The translations under genes and the position numbers were made by a program. Of a DNA stretch of 64,000 nucleotides, positions 8,251-17,121 are shown piece by piece; positions within the stretch are counted from its first letter, which is position 1; the number at the start of each line of letters is the position of its first letter. Under the pieces are notes generated by a model. The model did not search any database. It saw nothing but the letters and a program-made list of their open reading frames with translations, and was not told where the DNA came from. This stretch comes from Lachnospiraceae bacterium (lineage in GTDB: Bacteria > Bacillota > Clostridia > Lachnospirales > Lachnospiraceae): assembly GCA_022791755.1 (NCBI GenBank), contig JAAVZR010000014.1, positions 62,001 to 126,000 of the forward strand, read 5' to 3'.

Positions 8251-8460
8251 ATGAACACAAAAGGGCTTGACTATTTGATTCTGGCTATTGTCATCATCGG
8301 AGCAGTCAACTGGGGACTCATCGGGTTTTTCCAGTTCAATCTGGTATCCTTTCTGTTTGGGGAAATGACCATGTTTGCCCGGATCGTGTATGCCGTGGTC
8401 GGCATCGCCGGACTCTATGTCATCAGCATGTTTGGACGGGTAAGCTCAGCGGGTGAGTAA
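8251..8460 (+). CDS. DUF378 family small membrane protein
   Basis: The 69-residue protein has two hydrophobic segments (about 6-27 and 42-62). It carries the family motif LDYLILAIVIIGAVNWGLIG followed by FNLVSFLFG. It belongs to DUF378 (YuzA-like), of unknown function, presumably in the cytoplasmic membrane. AAGGAGG lies seven bases upstream. It is one of only two plus-strand protein genes here and stands alone. Its promoter resembles a forespore sigma-factor site, which would suggest expression during sporulation. Confidence 0.88.
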   Translation: MNTKGLDYLILAIVIIGAVNWGLIGFFQFNLVSFLFGEMTMFARIVYAVVGIAGLYVISMFGRVSSAGE

Positions 8461-8504
8461 CTGCCAATCCGTGCTTTTGGTTCCGTTTCGGCGGATTTTC
8501 GCGT

Positions 8505-8540
8505 AAACAAAGGGCCTTTGAATAACCGATCCAAAGGCCC
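8505..8540 (-). terminator. rho-independent terminator
   Basis: A perfect 9-bp stem, GGGCCTTTG/CAAAGGCCC (8512-8540), is followed on the minus strand by TTTGTTT. It ends the P-loop protein gene and may also stop DUF378 transcripts. Confidence 0.75.
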
Positions 8541-8571
8541 CACTGTATCCTATCTCAAAAAGCAATGATTC

Positions 8572-8994
8572 TTACAGAGCAATCATAATCTTATCGGCCG
8601 CGTTCTCCGGCAAAGCATGGGAGTCTCTGGAAACGCTCAGCACAAACCGGATGCCGTACTTCTCTCCTAATCCATCAAAATCCGCAATGGCCTGAGACAG
8701 GTCTTCTGCCTCTTCCAAATGCGCTACGGTCAGGAAGCTGTCCAGAAAAATCACCTCGATGTCGTGATCCTGAGAAATGATACCACAGATAAAACCTACA
8801 AATGCGTTATAAGAACGAATCGGAAATTCAGCGACGTTAATCAGACGAACCTTATTACTCAACTCATACATGTGCTTGCCGTTCTTGTCAATATAGACAA
8901 TGGACCCATTCGCCGTGTCCACAGCCTCATTGGCTCCTGCCAGCAGATATTTCGTCTTCCCCTTCCCCTTCTTTCCTGCAATAATCTGAACCAT
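8572..8994 (-). CDS. small P-loop protein of unknown function
   Basis: The 140-residue protein starts at MVQIIAGKKGKGKTKYLL. GGAGGAG is eight bases upstream, and the longer reading would place the ribosome-binding site inside the gene. A Walker A motif (AGKKGKGKTK) is at residues 6-15 and a Walker B-like strand (EVIFLDSFL) near 85. No other domain is visible. Similar small proteins in Lachnospiraceae have been labelled PilT-like without support. It has its own promoter and terminator, so it is monocistronic. Nucleotide binding is likely; the role is unknown. Confidence 0.8.
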   Translation of the reverse strand: MVQIIAGKKGKGKTKYLLAGANEAVDTANGSIVYIDKNGKHMYELSNKVRLINVAEFPIRSYNAFVGFICGIISQDHDIEVIFLDSFLTVAHLEEAEDLSQAIADFDGLGEKYGIRFVLSVSRDSHALPENAADKIMIAL

Positions 8995-9094
8995 ATTGCT
9001 CTCCTCCTTCATGCTTCGTCATGTCCTGTCGTACAGACTGCGTCTGTCCCCGCACACCGGCCTGAAAACCACAGTCCGCCGGTGTCTCGTTTTC

Positions 9095-9123
9095 ATTATA
9101 GTACAAACTGCCGTTTTATTCAA
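9095..9123 (-). promoter_or_regulatory. promoter of P-loop protein gene
   Basis: -10 TATAAT (9095-9100), 17-base spacer, -35 TTGAAT (9118-9123) on the minus strand. It implies a 5' leader of about 90 bases that contains CACCGGCGG/CCGGTGTG-type pairing. Confidence 0.72.
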
Positions 9124-9126
9124 TGC

Positions 9127-10128
9127 TTAATTCGTGATTTTTGAAAATAATGCGTTGAGGTTATAGTACAGCACATCCCGGGCCGGAGATTTTAAAACCA
9201 CAGATATGTACTCCTTTCCCAGAGCGTCCCGGCTGTACAGCACCATACAGTATTTGGCAGCCGAGGTGGTGCCCGTCTTTCCGCCCACCACGGTGATCCC
9301 TTCCGGAGCCGTCACCTCTCCCCTGGCATACAGCTGTCCCACCGACCAGGTCTTTTCCTTCTCGCTTCCTCCTGCACCCGTATAGTAGGCGGTATGTTCC
9401 TGGGCGGAGATAATCTCCACAAACCGCTCATCCTTTAACGCCTCATTCAGAATCAGGTACAGATCATAAGCCGTGGTATAGTGCTGCTCGTCGGTAAGGC
9501 CATGGGCGTTTACAAAATGCGTGCCCGTGGCGCCCAGCTCTCTGGCTTTCTCATTCATCAGATCGGCAAAACCCTGTTCGGTGCCGCCCACAGTCAGCGC
9601 AATCGCCTGAGCCGCATCGTTTCCCGACACCATCAGCATACCATAAAGCAGGTCCTCCAGGCTGATCACATCGCCCGCCTTCAGACCTGCCGTGGACGAA
9701 GCCGGATCCAGATCCAGCATCGCGTCCGTGATCGTGATCTTCTGGGACAGATCCGCCCGCTCTATCATCACCAGGTAGGTCATGACCTTCGTGGTGCTGG
9801 CAGGATACAGCCGGTCAAAGACGCCCTGTCCATAGACCACCTCATGATCCGTAATATTGAAAATCAATGCGGCCCCCGCATCCAGAGGTTCTGCCGATGC
9901 CGCCTGATCCGTGACCACACACAGATCGGAGGCAAACAGCTCCGTGTCAATCTGAAAACTGCGGGAGATATTGGCCGCCTGGTCCTCCGGTTCATAGGGC
10001 TTCAAAAAAGACTTCTCCTCCCCCTGAGACTGGGAAAATGCCAAAACCACCGCGACCGCTGCCAGAATAAATACCGCCATCTTTCCTATGGCGGCGGCGC
10101 CGCCGCCTTTCTTTTTGCCGCCCCTCAT
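9127..10128 (-). CDS. dacF: D-alanyl-D-alanine carboxypeptidase (PBP5 family)
   Basis: Membrane-anchored serine peptidase that trims D-Ala from peptidoglycan pentapeptides. The start MRGGKKKGGG is chosen because GGAGG lies eight bases upstream; a start 11 codons earlier would overlap mgsA. The 333 residues have an N-terminal membrane segment (IGKMAVFILAAVAVVLAF). The three active-site motifs are SxxK in YPASTTKVMTY, SGN in MLMVSGNDAAQ and KTG in VGGKTGTTSAAKYC. No C-terminal membrane anchor is seen. It closes the mre-min-rodA-mgsA run. Confidence 0.92.
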   Translation of the reverse strand: MRGGKKKGGGAAAIGKMAVFILAAVAVVLAFSQSQGEEKSFLKPYEPEDQAANISRSFQIDTELFASDLCVVTDQAASAEPLDAGAALIFNITDHEVVYGQGVFDRLYPASTTKVMTYLVMIERADLSQKITITDAMLDLDPASSTAGLKAGDVISLEDLLYGMLMVSGNDAAQAIALTVGGTEQGFADLMNEKARELGATGTHFVNAHGLTDEQHYTTAYDLYLILNEALKDERFVEIISAQEHTAYYTGAGGSEKEKTWSVGQLYARGEVTAPEGITVVGGKTGTTSAAKYCMVLYSRDALGKEYISVVLKSPARDVLYYNLNALFSKITN

Positions 10129-10139
10129 CCCGTATCCTC

Positions 10140-10535
10140 CTATCGGTACATATCGCGCCACTCCAGATCTCCCCGGTCCAGCGCCTTGATGAGCAGCTCC
10201 GCCGTCGCCAGGTTCGTCGCCATGGGGATATTGTACAAATCACACAGGATTCCTGCCTTGAATACATCCGGCTCCGTAGACTTGGGATTCTGAGGATCCC
10301 GCAGAAAAATCACCATATCAATGGCGTTCTGCTCGATCGCCGCGGCCATCTGCTGCTCTCCGCCCAGATGTCCCGCCAGATACTTGTATACATTCAGGTT
10401 CGTCGCTTCCTCGATCAGACGCCCAGTGGTGCCTGTGGCATATAATTCATGCTTTGTCAGAATCGCCCGGTAAGCGACACAGAAATTCTGCATCAGCTTC
10501 TTCTTCGTGTCATGTGCAATCAAACCAACCCTCAT
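10140..10535 (-). CDS. mgsA: methylglyoxal synthase
   Basis: Cytosolic enzyme that converts dihydroxyacetone phosphate to methylglyoxal and phosphate, an overflow bypass of lower glycolysis. It has the usual family length (131 residues). Signatures are IAHDTKK at the N-terminus, ATGTTGRLI (phosphate site), HLGGEQQMAAAI and MVIFLRDP with the catalytic Asp. AAGGAGGGG precedes the start. It sits 16 bases after rodA, the usual rodA-mgsA neighbourhood in Clostridia. Confidence 0.96.
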   Translation of the reverse strand: MRVGLIAHDTKKKLMQNFCVAYRAILTKHELYATGTTGRLIEEATNLNVYKYLAGHLGGEQQMAAAIEQNAIDMVIFLRDPQNPKSTEPDVFKAGILCDLYNIPMATNLATAELLIKALDRGDLEWRDMYR

Positions 10536-10551
10536 AGTCTAACCCCTCCTT

Positions 10552-11688
10552 CTAGGTAATCTCTCGCTTTCGCTGCAGTCCCACGTTTAAAACCAACCCC
10601 ATCCCGATCATCAGGCTCAGAAGAGAACTGAGTCCTGCGCTGATAAACGGCAGCGGCAATCCCGTATTGGGAAGAAGCCTCGTCGCCACGCCGATATTGA
10701 TAAAAGACTGAAAGGCTACCAGCCCTCCCACTCCGACGCATATCAGACGGCCTGCCAGATCCTTTGCCCGGATCGCCAGCCAGATACACTCCAAAACCAC
10801 CAGAGCCAAAAGTGCGATGATGATGACGCTGCCCCAGAAGCCCGTCTCCTCGCCGACCACCGCAAAGATAAAATCACAGTCCTCCGCCGAAAGGAAATTA
10901 CCGTTTTTCACCGACTCCAGCGTCGTGTTAAAGAGCCCTTTCCCGTAGAGCTGACCGGATGCGATGGCCTGTACCGAATAGCGGACCTGCCTGGTCGCAT
11001 CGGCCGAAGCCTGCTCCGGATACAGCCAGTCTGTGATCCGGCTCAGCTGCCAGCCCTTTATGATCGTCTGATCCGGCTGTTGCAGAATATACAAAAGAAC
11101 GGCCACCACGGGAACACAGACTCCTATCACGCCGAACACCCATTTATAACTGATCCCCGCCACATAGATCATGACGATGAAGATAAATACCGTCACCAGC
11201 GTGGTGGACAGATCCGGCTCCTTGAAAATCAGAAACCCTATCCCGCCGTAGAGCGCCACGGCAAATGCGACCACCGGCAGAGAGCTGATCTTCTCCCGAA
11301 ACCGGTAAAAATATGCCGACAGCGTCAAAATCAGGCCGATCTTACAAAACTCCGAAGGCTGGATGGAAAAACTTCCCAACGTCAGCCACCGTTTCGCCTC
11401 GCCGCTGGTATAGCCCCTGTTCCAGAACAGGACCGCCACCAGAAGCACGATACAGACCCCGTAAATCACCGGCCAGATCTTCTGCCAGAAATGATAATCC
11501 ACCAGCGCCACAAAGAGCATACAGACCGAACCGACCGCGATTCCCATAATCTGCTTTCTCACAGCGTCATCCGCCGAATTCATCGTAGCGCTCTTGATAA
11601 AAATCACTCCCGCTGCGGCCAGCAAAAGCACATACAACACCAGTCTGAAATTGAAATAGCGAAGCCTGTATTCCTTAAAATTAAACAT
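10552..11688 (-). CDS. rodA: rod shape-determining peptidoglycan polymerase RodA
   Basis: SEDS-family glycosyltransferase that polymerises lipid II for lateral wall growth together with a class B PBP. It has 378 residues with about ten membrane segments. Family motifs include KRWLTLGSFSIQPSEFCKI, KEPDLSTTLV, DCDFIFAVVGEETGF and LPNTGLPLPFISAGLSSLL. A partner PBP2 is encoded upstream in the same run. A second FtsW/RodA-type gene is at 25.6 kb. AAGGCGG lies six bases before the start. Confidence 0.95.
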   Translation of the reverse strand: MFNFKEYRLRYFNFRLVLYVLLLAAAGVIFIKSATMNSADDAVRKQIMGIAVGSVCMLFVALVDYHFWQKIWPVIYGVCIVLLVAVLFWNRGYTSGEAKRWLTLGSFSIQPSEFCKIGLILTLSAYFYRFREKISSLPVVAFAVALYGGIGFLIFKEPDLSTTLVTVFIFIVMIYVAGISYKWVFGVIGVCVPVVAVLLYILQQPDQTIIKGWQLSRITDWLYPEQASADATRQVRYSVQAIASGQLYGKGLFNTTLESVKNGNFLSAEDCDFIFAVVGEETGFWGSVIIIALLALVVLECIWLAIRAKDLAGRLICVGVGGLVAFQSFINIGVATRLLPNTGLPLPFISAGLSSLLSLMIGMGLVLNVGLQRKREIT

Positions 11689-11708
11689 GAAACCGCCTTA
11701 TTACCCCG

Positions 11709-11999
11709 TTATTTTCTGTCTCTGCTTCCTGTCTTGATTACATCCTTGATGGGGATATTGGCACACAGAGCCGGCACAAAACCATTGTTGCTGTCCGACT
11801 CCGTCTGTGTAATCTGGATATTCAGATTATCGGTGTCAATCTCCATGTATTTCGATATCACTTTGATAATATCGTTCTTCAAAGCCTCCATAATCTCCGG
11901 AGAGCATCCCGCCCGGTCCGACACCAATACCAGCTTTAAGCGGTCCTTAGCCACACTGCCGGAATTCGCGTTCTTCCTGAAAATATCAAACAAACTCAT
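11709..11999 (-). CDS. minE: cell division topological specificity factor MinE
   Basis: Binds MinD at the membrane, stimulates its ATPase and drives Min redistribution so that MinC blocks division away from midcell. The 96 residues include the amphipathic N-terminus MSLFDIFRK, the MinD-binding region (AKDRLKLVLVSDRAG) and a dimerisation part ending in IPIKDVIK. It follows minD by 12 bases. MinE in a Clostridium-type genome implies an oscillating system rather than DivIVA/MinJ anchoring. Confidence 0.94.
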   Translation of the reverse strand: MSLFDIFRKNANSGSVAKDRLKLVLVSDRAGCSPEIMEALKNDIIKVISKYMEIDTDNLNIQITQTESDSNNGFVPALCANIPIKDVIKTGSRDRK

Positions 12000-12011
12000 T
12001 CTGCGCCCCCT

Positions 12012-12803
12012 TTAATTCTTTTTGAAGAGATTGCCGAGTTTCTTCCAGAAATTATCTGAAACATCCAGATCCAGCAAGGGAACTTCCTCTCCCAGGATGC
12101 GGTGGCAGATATTCATATAGGCCCGTCCGGCCATGGAATCGTCTCCCACCAGCGGCTCGCCCTGATTGGTCGCCACGACGATATTCTCGTCATCGGGAAC
12201 CACACCGATCAGATTGATCGCCAGGATATCCACCACATCGTCGGTGGACATCATATCGCCCCGCTTCACCATATCCATGCGAAGCCTGTTTACGATCAGA
12301 TCCGTGCGCCCGATGCAGTTCGCCTCCAGCAATCCTATGATCCGGTCCGCATCCCGGATAGCCGCCACCTCCGGCGTCGTCACCACCAGCGCCCGGTCCG
12401 CCCCGGCGATGGCATTTTTAAAGCCCTGCTCGATACCGGCCGGGCAGTCCAGAATGATATAGTCAAACTCTTCTTTGAGCTCATCCGTCAGCTTCCTCAT
12501 CTGCTCCGGACTGACGCTTGTCTTATCCCGCGTCTGGGCCGACGGCAGCAAAAAGAGGTTATTGTAGCGTTTGTCCTTGATCAGAGCCTGCTTTAGGCGG
12601 CAGTTACCCTCCACCACGTCTACCAGATTATATACAATCCGGTTTTCCAGGCCCATAACCACGTCCAGATTGCGAAGGCCGATATCTGTGTCAATCAAAA
12701 CCACAGAATGTCCCAGCTTTGCCAGACCTGTGCCCACATTGGCCGTGGTGGTCGTCTTGCCTACGCCACCCTTACCGGATGTGATAACGATTACTTCACT
12801 CAT
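12012..12803 (-). CDS. minD: septum site-determining ATPase MinD
   Basis: Membrane-binding ATPase that recruits MinC. The start MSEVIVITSGKGGVGKTT is preceded by GGGAGG nine bases upstream. The 263 residues show the deviant Walker A KGGVGKTT at 11-18, DTDIGLRNLDVVMGLE, DCPAGIEQGF and TTPEVAAIRDADR. The C-terminus FWKKLGNLFKKN is the amphipathic membrane-targeting helix. A 183-base gap from minC contains a possible promoter, so minDE may be partly uncoupled from the mre genes. Confidence 0.97.
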   Translation of the reverse strand: MSEVIVITSGKGGVGKTTTTANVGTGLAKLGHSVVLIDTDIGLRNLDVVMGLENRIVYNLVDVVEGNCRLKQALIKDKRYNNLFLLPSAQTRDKTSVSPEQMRKLTDELKEEFDYIILDCPAGIEQGFKNAIAGADRALVVTTPEVAAIRDADRIIGLLEANCIGRTDLIVNRLRMDMVKRGDMMSTDDVVDILAINLIGVVPDDENIVVATNQGEPLVGDDSMAGRAYMNICHRILGEEVPLLDLDVSDNFWKKLGNLFKKN

Positions 12804-12880
12804 CCCTGTATCCTCCCGATCTCCACTCGGCATCCCGCCGTGACGCCAATCTTCTCACACGGCCAACGATACCTGATTAT

Positions 12881-12909
12881 ATTCTACATGATATTTACCT
12901 TTTTTTCCA
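12881..12909 (-). promoter_or_regulatory. possible promoter upstream of minD
   Basis: -35 TGGAAA (12904-12909), 17-base spacer, -10 TAGAAT (12881-12886) on the minus strand in an AT-rich gap between minC and minD. Moderate match only. Confidence 0.38.
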
Positions 12910-12986
12910 GTACATTTTCAAAAATAATTATGAAATTTCCAAAAACTATGTCCCGGCGCCCGGCCAGGATCCCATATATGTATCTC

Positions 12987-13658
12987 TCAGCCCAGCGGAA
13001 TATCATGCAGAATATCCCGGCACAGCTCTTCCACGTAGATTCCGTCCGCCTTGCAGAACGCGATCTTTGGTTTCGCCGGGCCCTTGCGTTTCGCCTTTGT
13101 GTCCTCGCCGCGTCCCAGCACGTTTCCGATGCGCAGCTGTGTCGGTTCCATCTCCAGAGCCGCCACAAACGATTTCTCATTGCCCGTAATGCCGGCGCAG
13201 GCCGTCCCTTTCAGGGCTCCCAGCACGATCACATTGCCGATGGCGATTACCTTGGCGCCGGGATTGACGTCGCCCAGAATCACCACGCTGCCCTCCGATT
13301 CCAGCACCTGGCCGCTGCGGAGTGTCCCTTTATAAAAACGCCCCACATTGGCCTTCTCCTTCTCCAGCTGCAGCTCGATGGCGGCCCGGTAACGCCGTTC
13401 CTCCTCCTCATCCCGGCCCAGCAGGCACAGAATCTCCAGATTCCCGTTCTCCGAAATGATATCCACCATCTGCCTCTGCTGTTCTGCGCTCAGCCGTTTC
13501 CCCTCCAAAGACAGCGCCATTCTGGCGTTTTTGAAAAACTTCGCCGATTCCTTGAATTTGCGCCCTGTCTCTTTGAGCAGGACGTCAAATTCCTCCTGTG
13601 GATCCAGAAAAACCGAGATTCCATAGCGGTTCCCCTTTATCACCACCGTCTGACTCAT
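12987..13658 (-). CDS. minC: septum site-determining protein MinC
   Basis: FtsZ polymerisation inhibitor recruited by MinD. The 223 residues have the N-terminal FtsZ-binding domain (about 1-100). The C-terminal beta-helix (about 110-215) contains LRSGQ, SVVILGDVNPGAKVIAIGN and VLGALKGTACAG. The RSGQ motif is the MinD contact. AGGAGGAG lies 6-7 bases before the start. It follows the PBP2 gene by 22 bases. Confidence 0.94.
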   Translation of the reverse strand: MSQTVVIKGNRYGISVFLDPQEEFDVLLKETGRKFKESAKFFKNARMALSLEGKRLSAEQQRQMVDIISENGNLEILCLLGRDEEEERRYRAAIELQLEKEKANVGRFYKGTLRSGQVLESEGSVVILGDVNPGAKVIAIGNVIVLGALKGTACAGITGNEKSFVAALEMEPTQLRIGNVLGRGEDTKAKRKGPAKPKIAFCKADGIYVEELCRDILHDIPLG

Positions 13659-13680
13659 ACCCTTTCTCCTCCTGTTTCCA

Positions 13681-16623
13681 TCAGTCGCGCTGCCCGATAT
13701 CGTCAGCTTCCAGTGCCTCTCCCTGGTTCAGTATCGACTCCAGGCTCGTCTCGCCATAGTAAAAATTCAGTACCGCGCTGGCCAGATAGGCCGCGTTGTT
13801 TCCCGTATATCCGTTGGGAATCGTGACCGTAACGCCAATCTCCGGATCTTCCACCGGAGCAAATCCCACAAACCGGGCATGATTGGGTCTCGTCGTCACT
13901 TCCTGGGCCGTACCGGTCTTACCGGCCAGAGAAACCACCACATTTCTAAAGGGTTCCGGGATTCCCGTGGCAACCACGCCCAGCATCCCGTCCCACAGCA
14001 CGTCCCAGGTGCTCTCCTTCAGGTCAATCGTATATTCGATCTCGGTCTCATGCTCTTTTAACAGCTGCCCCATACAGTCCGTCACATGGTCCAAAAGCGT
14101 CAGCCGGTACATATTCCCCCTGGTGGCGATGGCCGCCAGATAGCGGGCCAGATGAACGTTGGCAAACGCATGGCTGCCCTGCCCGATGGCAGAAGGGATC
14201 GGGTTTTCGTCCGATATCCTGGGCTGGCTCTCATAGATCTCGATTCCTGATTTGGAATCGAAACCGAACATGGCCGCATACTCCCCCAGCTTTGACAGGC
14301 CTAAGGCCGAACTGTAATTGCCGTTTTCATCTAAGGACACCCGATATCCCACCTCGCAGAAATAGTAATTGCAGGATTCCGTCAGTGCGCCCACCACATT
14401 TAAGGGACCGTGTCCTCTTCTATACCAGCAGTTTAAGTGAAACTCATTATCAAACTGATAGTATGTGCCCGTGTCGTTGATGATCTCGTCCAGAGTGACC
14501 AGCCCTTCTTCCAGTCCGGCCGCGGCACTGATCATCTTGAATACGGAACCGGGGGCGCGCAGCGCCTGGGTGGCCGTATTGTACAAAGGGGTAGCCGCGT
14601 CGTTTTGCAGCTGGCTGTAATAGGCTGCGTCCACCGACCCGGACAGCCTGTTGATATCGTAGCTGGGATAGGATACCAGAGCCTTCAGCTGTCCTGTCTT
14701 TAAGTCCGTGAGGATGACCGAACAGGCGCTGGGCATCAGGGCCAGCTCGCCGGGTGTGATCTCCAGACTCTCGATCTTGCTCTTGATAAAAGAGTAGGCC
14801 GTAGCCGCCCCTCCCTGTTCCAGTCTTGCCACATCTTCGTCATTCCATTCCAGTACGCCCTGTTCAAATAACGCCAGACACAGATCCCGGCCGGAGATCG
14901 TTCCGTTATAGATCAGAATCTCATAGATCTTCTTGCAGAAATCCGTATTATTTTCCAGGATATCCATCACCTTGTCAAGCATTACCGCGTAGATGGTATC
15001 CGCCGTGGGATACTTCTCTTCGATATCCAGACGGGCAGTGTCCACCCAGTTCATGCTGATGGCATGGTACAGGTATTCCTTCAGGCTCATATCCCCCTGG
15101 CTCCACGCCTTATAGGTCTCGTCGGCCGTATCGATCTGGTCCGACAGGATATATCCTCCCTCCCGCAGAAGCCGCATGATATAGCTGGTGTATGCCTGGT
15201 TATTCTCATCCATGTCGTTATAATTGCGGGGATCCTCTCTGGTCAGCTCATAGCGGATCTCCTCCATGACGATGCTGCGCTCCTCCTGCATCCTGGCATA
15301 GATCTCCCGCTCCACCTCCGAAGCGTCATCCCGGTAAAAATCACTCATCGAAAGGATATTGTTTCCGATCAGCTGATAGTATACCAGCTTTACCGGCGTC
15401 TTCTCTTTCAGCGTGAGATTCGGATCATCCGGCTCGATGTTTTCAATCTTGGATACCAGGATACCTGCCAGCTGCTGCTCCGCCAGATGGTAGATCCCCA
15501 CCTGCAAATCCCGGTCTATGCTCAGATATACGTCGTTGCCGGCCGTGGGTTCCGTGCTGGATACCGTGTCCACCACACGCCCCTCGCTGTCCACATAGAC
15601 CTCGGCCGCTCCCTTTTTGCCGGAAAGCTCCAGCTCCATGTATTCTTCGATTCCGGCCTTGCCCACCACGTCGTTCAGGGCGTACTGTTTATCCTGCGCC
15701 ACGCCGGCCTCTTCTGCCGATGCCTGCAGCGTCTCCAGATCCTCCGTGGACGCCTTACCCGTATAGCCCAGGATATGGGCAAACTCATAGGCGTCATTAT
15801 AAACCCGGATGATCTCCTCCGCAATATCCACGCCGGACATATCCGCCGACGCCTCCTTCACCGCCATCATGGTCGTGGTGTCCAGACCTGTAGCCAGCGT
15901 CACCTCTTTCCACTTCTGATAATAGCTGGCGGCCATGGCTTTGCGCATATTGATAAGCCGGAGTCCCTCTTCCACGGTATACTCATAGCTGTCCTTCTCC
16001 TGTCTGGCCTTGTCCTTTCCGATACCGTAATCTCTGATATATTTATCATAGACCTCCTGCGCCGTGATATCGCTCCGATTCTGTATCTCTCCGTTCTCAT
16101 CGACGGTATCCAGAAGCTCCGCTGACTTCAGGCCGTAAAAATCGCGCAGGAAAGCCCTGTGCCTGGCCTCCGTCTCCGTGGTAAACACGATCCGTCCATT
16201 TCCCGCAACAGCCAAGGGCACCTCATTGATATAATCCACATCATACTCTGCCAGCAGACGAATCAGGCGAAGCAGCATCTTGTTTTTCTCATAGCCGTTG
16301 GCGTAGGTGCCGTCATCCACCACTGTCACCGAGTAGGTCAGTTCATTGTAAGCCAGCGGCACACCGTTACAGTCATATATATTCCCCCGGGTGGCCGGCG
16401 TATAGATCTCCCTGCGCGTATTCTCCAGATGCTGCTCCTGGTACTGGGCCCCTTGCAGAATCTGCAGCTCAAACAGCCGGAACACCAGCAGTCCGAACAT
16501 GGCGGCAAACACCAGAATCAACGGCGTCAGCCGGGATGTCACCACCTGTCGGATCCCATAACGAATAATTTCCCACAAATCCTTAAACAATCTTTTCGGC
16601 ACTCCTTCTTTTCGCAGCTTCAT
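13681..16623 (-). CDS. mrdA: class B penicillin-binding protein 2, very long
   Basis: Transpeptidase partner of RodA for elongation, with one N-terminal membrane segment (about 33-53) and its catalytic domain outside. The pedestal domain begins RREIYTPATRGNIYDCNGVPLAYN written in parts at 71-93. Active-site motifs are S693-x-x-K696, S750-x-N752 and K902-T-G904. At 980 residues it is far longer than the 600-720 of classical PBP2 proteins. About 240 extra, largely helical and charged residues (about 390-630) interrupt the transpeptidase domain between DRDLQVGIYHLAEQQL and GQLKALVSYP. The ATG start lacks a ribosome-binding site. A TTG at 16590 has AAGGAG upstream and would shorten the mreD overlap from 41 to 8 bases. 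Confidence 0.9.
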   Translation of the reverse strand: MKLRKEGVPKRLFKDLWEIIRYGIRQVVTSRLTPLILVFAAMFGLLVFRLFELQILQGAQYQEQHLENTRREIYTPATRGNIYDCNGVPLAYNELTYSVTVVDDGTYANGYEKNKMLLRLIRLLAEYDVDYINEVPLAVAGNGRIVFTTETEARHRAFLRDFYGLKSAELLDTVDENGEIQNRSDITAQEVYDKYIRDYGIGKDKARQEKDSYEYTVEEGLRLINMRKAMAASYYQKWKEVTLATGLDTTTMMAVKEASADMSGVDIAEEIIRVYNDAYEFAHILGYTGKASTEDLETLQASAEEAGVAQDKQYALNDVVGKAGIEEYMELELSGKKGAAEVYVDSEGRVVDTVSSTEPTAGNDVYLSIDRDLQVGIYHLAEQQLAGILVSKIENIEPDDPNLTLKEKTPVKLVYYQLIGNNILSMSDFYRDDASEVEREIYARMQEERSIVMEEIRYELTREDPRNYNDMDENNQAYTSYIMRLLREGGYILSDQIDTADETYKAWSQGDMSLKEYLYHAISMNWVDTARLDIEEKYPTADTIYAVMLDKVMDILENNTDFCKKIYEILIYNGTISGRDLCLALFEQGVLEWNDEDVARLEQGGAATAYSFIKSKIESLEITPGELALMPSACSVILTDLKTGQLKALVSYPSYDINRLSGSVDAAYYSQLQNDAATPLYNTATQALRAPGSVFKMISAAAGLEEGLVTLDEIINDTGTYYQFDNEFHLNCWYRRGHGPLNVVGALTESCNYYFCEVGYRVSLDENGNYSSALGLSKLGEYAAMFGFDSKSGIEIYESQPRISDENPIPSAIGQGSHAFANVHLARYLAAIATRGNMYRLTLLDHVTDCMGQLLKEHETEIEYTIDLKESTWDVLWDGMLGVVATGIPEPFRNVVVSLAGKTGTAQEVTTRPNHARFVGFAPVEDPEIGVTVTIPNGYTGNNAAYLASAVLNFYYGETSLESILNQGEALEADDIGQRD

Positions 16624-17116
16624 CCAGCCTGCGGTTTACAAACAGCAGGAAACGGTACACGATCACAAGGATCACCACCGTATAGACCGTCTCCGGCAGT
16701 ATGATCGTCCTGAAATAAAAACCAATCGAAAGCCTTCCTCTGAACAGAAAACCAAACACATAGATATACAGGCCATATGCAATCTCACACACCGTACACA
16801 GCGCCATCGGAAGCGTCACATACTCCAAAAAGAAGTACGGGGTAAAAAAACCGCAGCCATAGCCCAGCACGCTCAGTATAAGCGCATACTGTCCCAGAAG
16901 CGTCCCTCCGAAGATATCTGTCAGAAGGCCTGCAAAAAAGCCCACAAACATCCCGGTCAGCCTGCCGTGCAGCAGCCCGAAGGATACCGTCACCAACAAT
17001 AGCAGATTAGGCGTCGTCCGAATCAGAGGGATCGCTGCAAAAAAATTATTTTGTAGGAGGAAAGCTGCCAGGATAATAATGCCTGTCACCACTCCCCGCC
17101 GGATACTCGCTTTCAT
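16583..17116 (-). CDS. mreD: rod shape-determining protein MreD
   Basis: Small integral membrane protein of the elongasome. It has 177 residues with five or six hydrophobic segments (VTGIIILAAFLLQNNF, LLLLVTVSFGLLHGR, GMFVGFFAGLLTDIFGG, YALILSVLGYGCGFF). GGGGAG precedes the start. It follows mreC by five bases and overlaps the PBP2 gene. No mreB is present beside it, so the actin homologue must be encoded elsewhere. Confidence 0.92.
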   Translation of the reverse strand: MKASIRRGVVTGIIILAAFLLQNNFFAAIPLIRTTPNLLLLVTVSFGLLHGRLTGMFVGFFAGLLTDIFGGTLLGQYALILSVLGYGCGFFTPYFFLEYVTLPMALCTVCEIAYGLYIYVFGFLFRGRLSIGFYFRTIILPETVYTVVILVIVYRFLLFVNRRLDEAAKRRSAEKIV

Positions 17117-17121
17117 ATGGT

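Noticed and set aside
8572-8994. PilT twitching-motility ATPase
   Set aside because: It is far too short, lacks PilT Asp and His boxes, and there are no pilus genes nearby.
13681-16623. Frameshift or gene fusion in the PBP2 gene
   Set aside because: The frame is continuous, and all three catalytic motifs are present in the correct order after the insertion.
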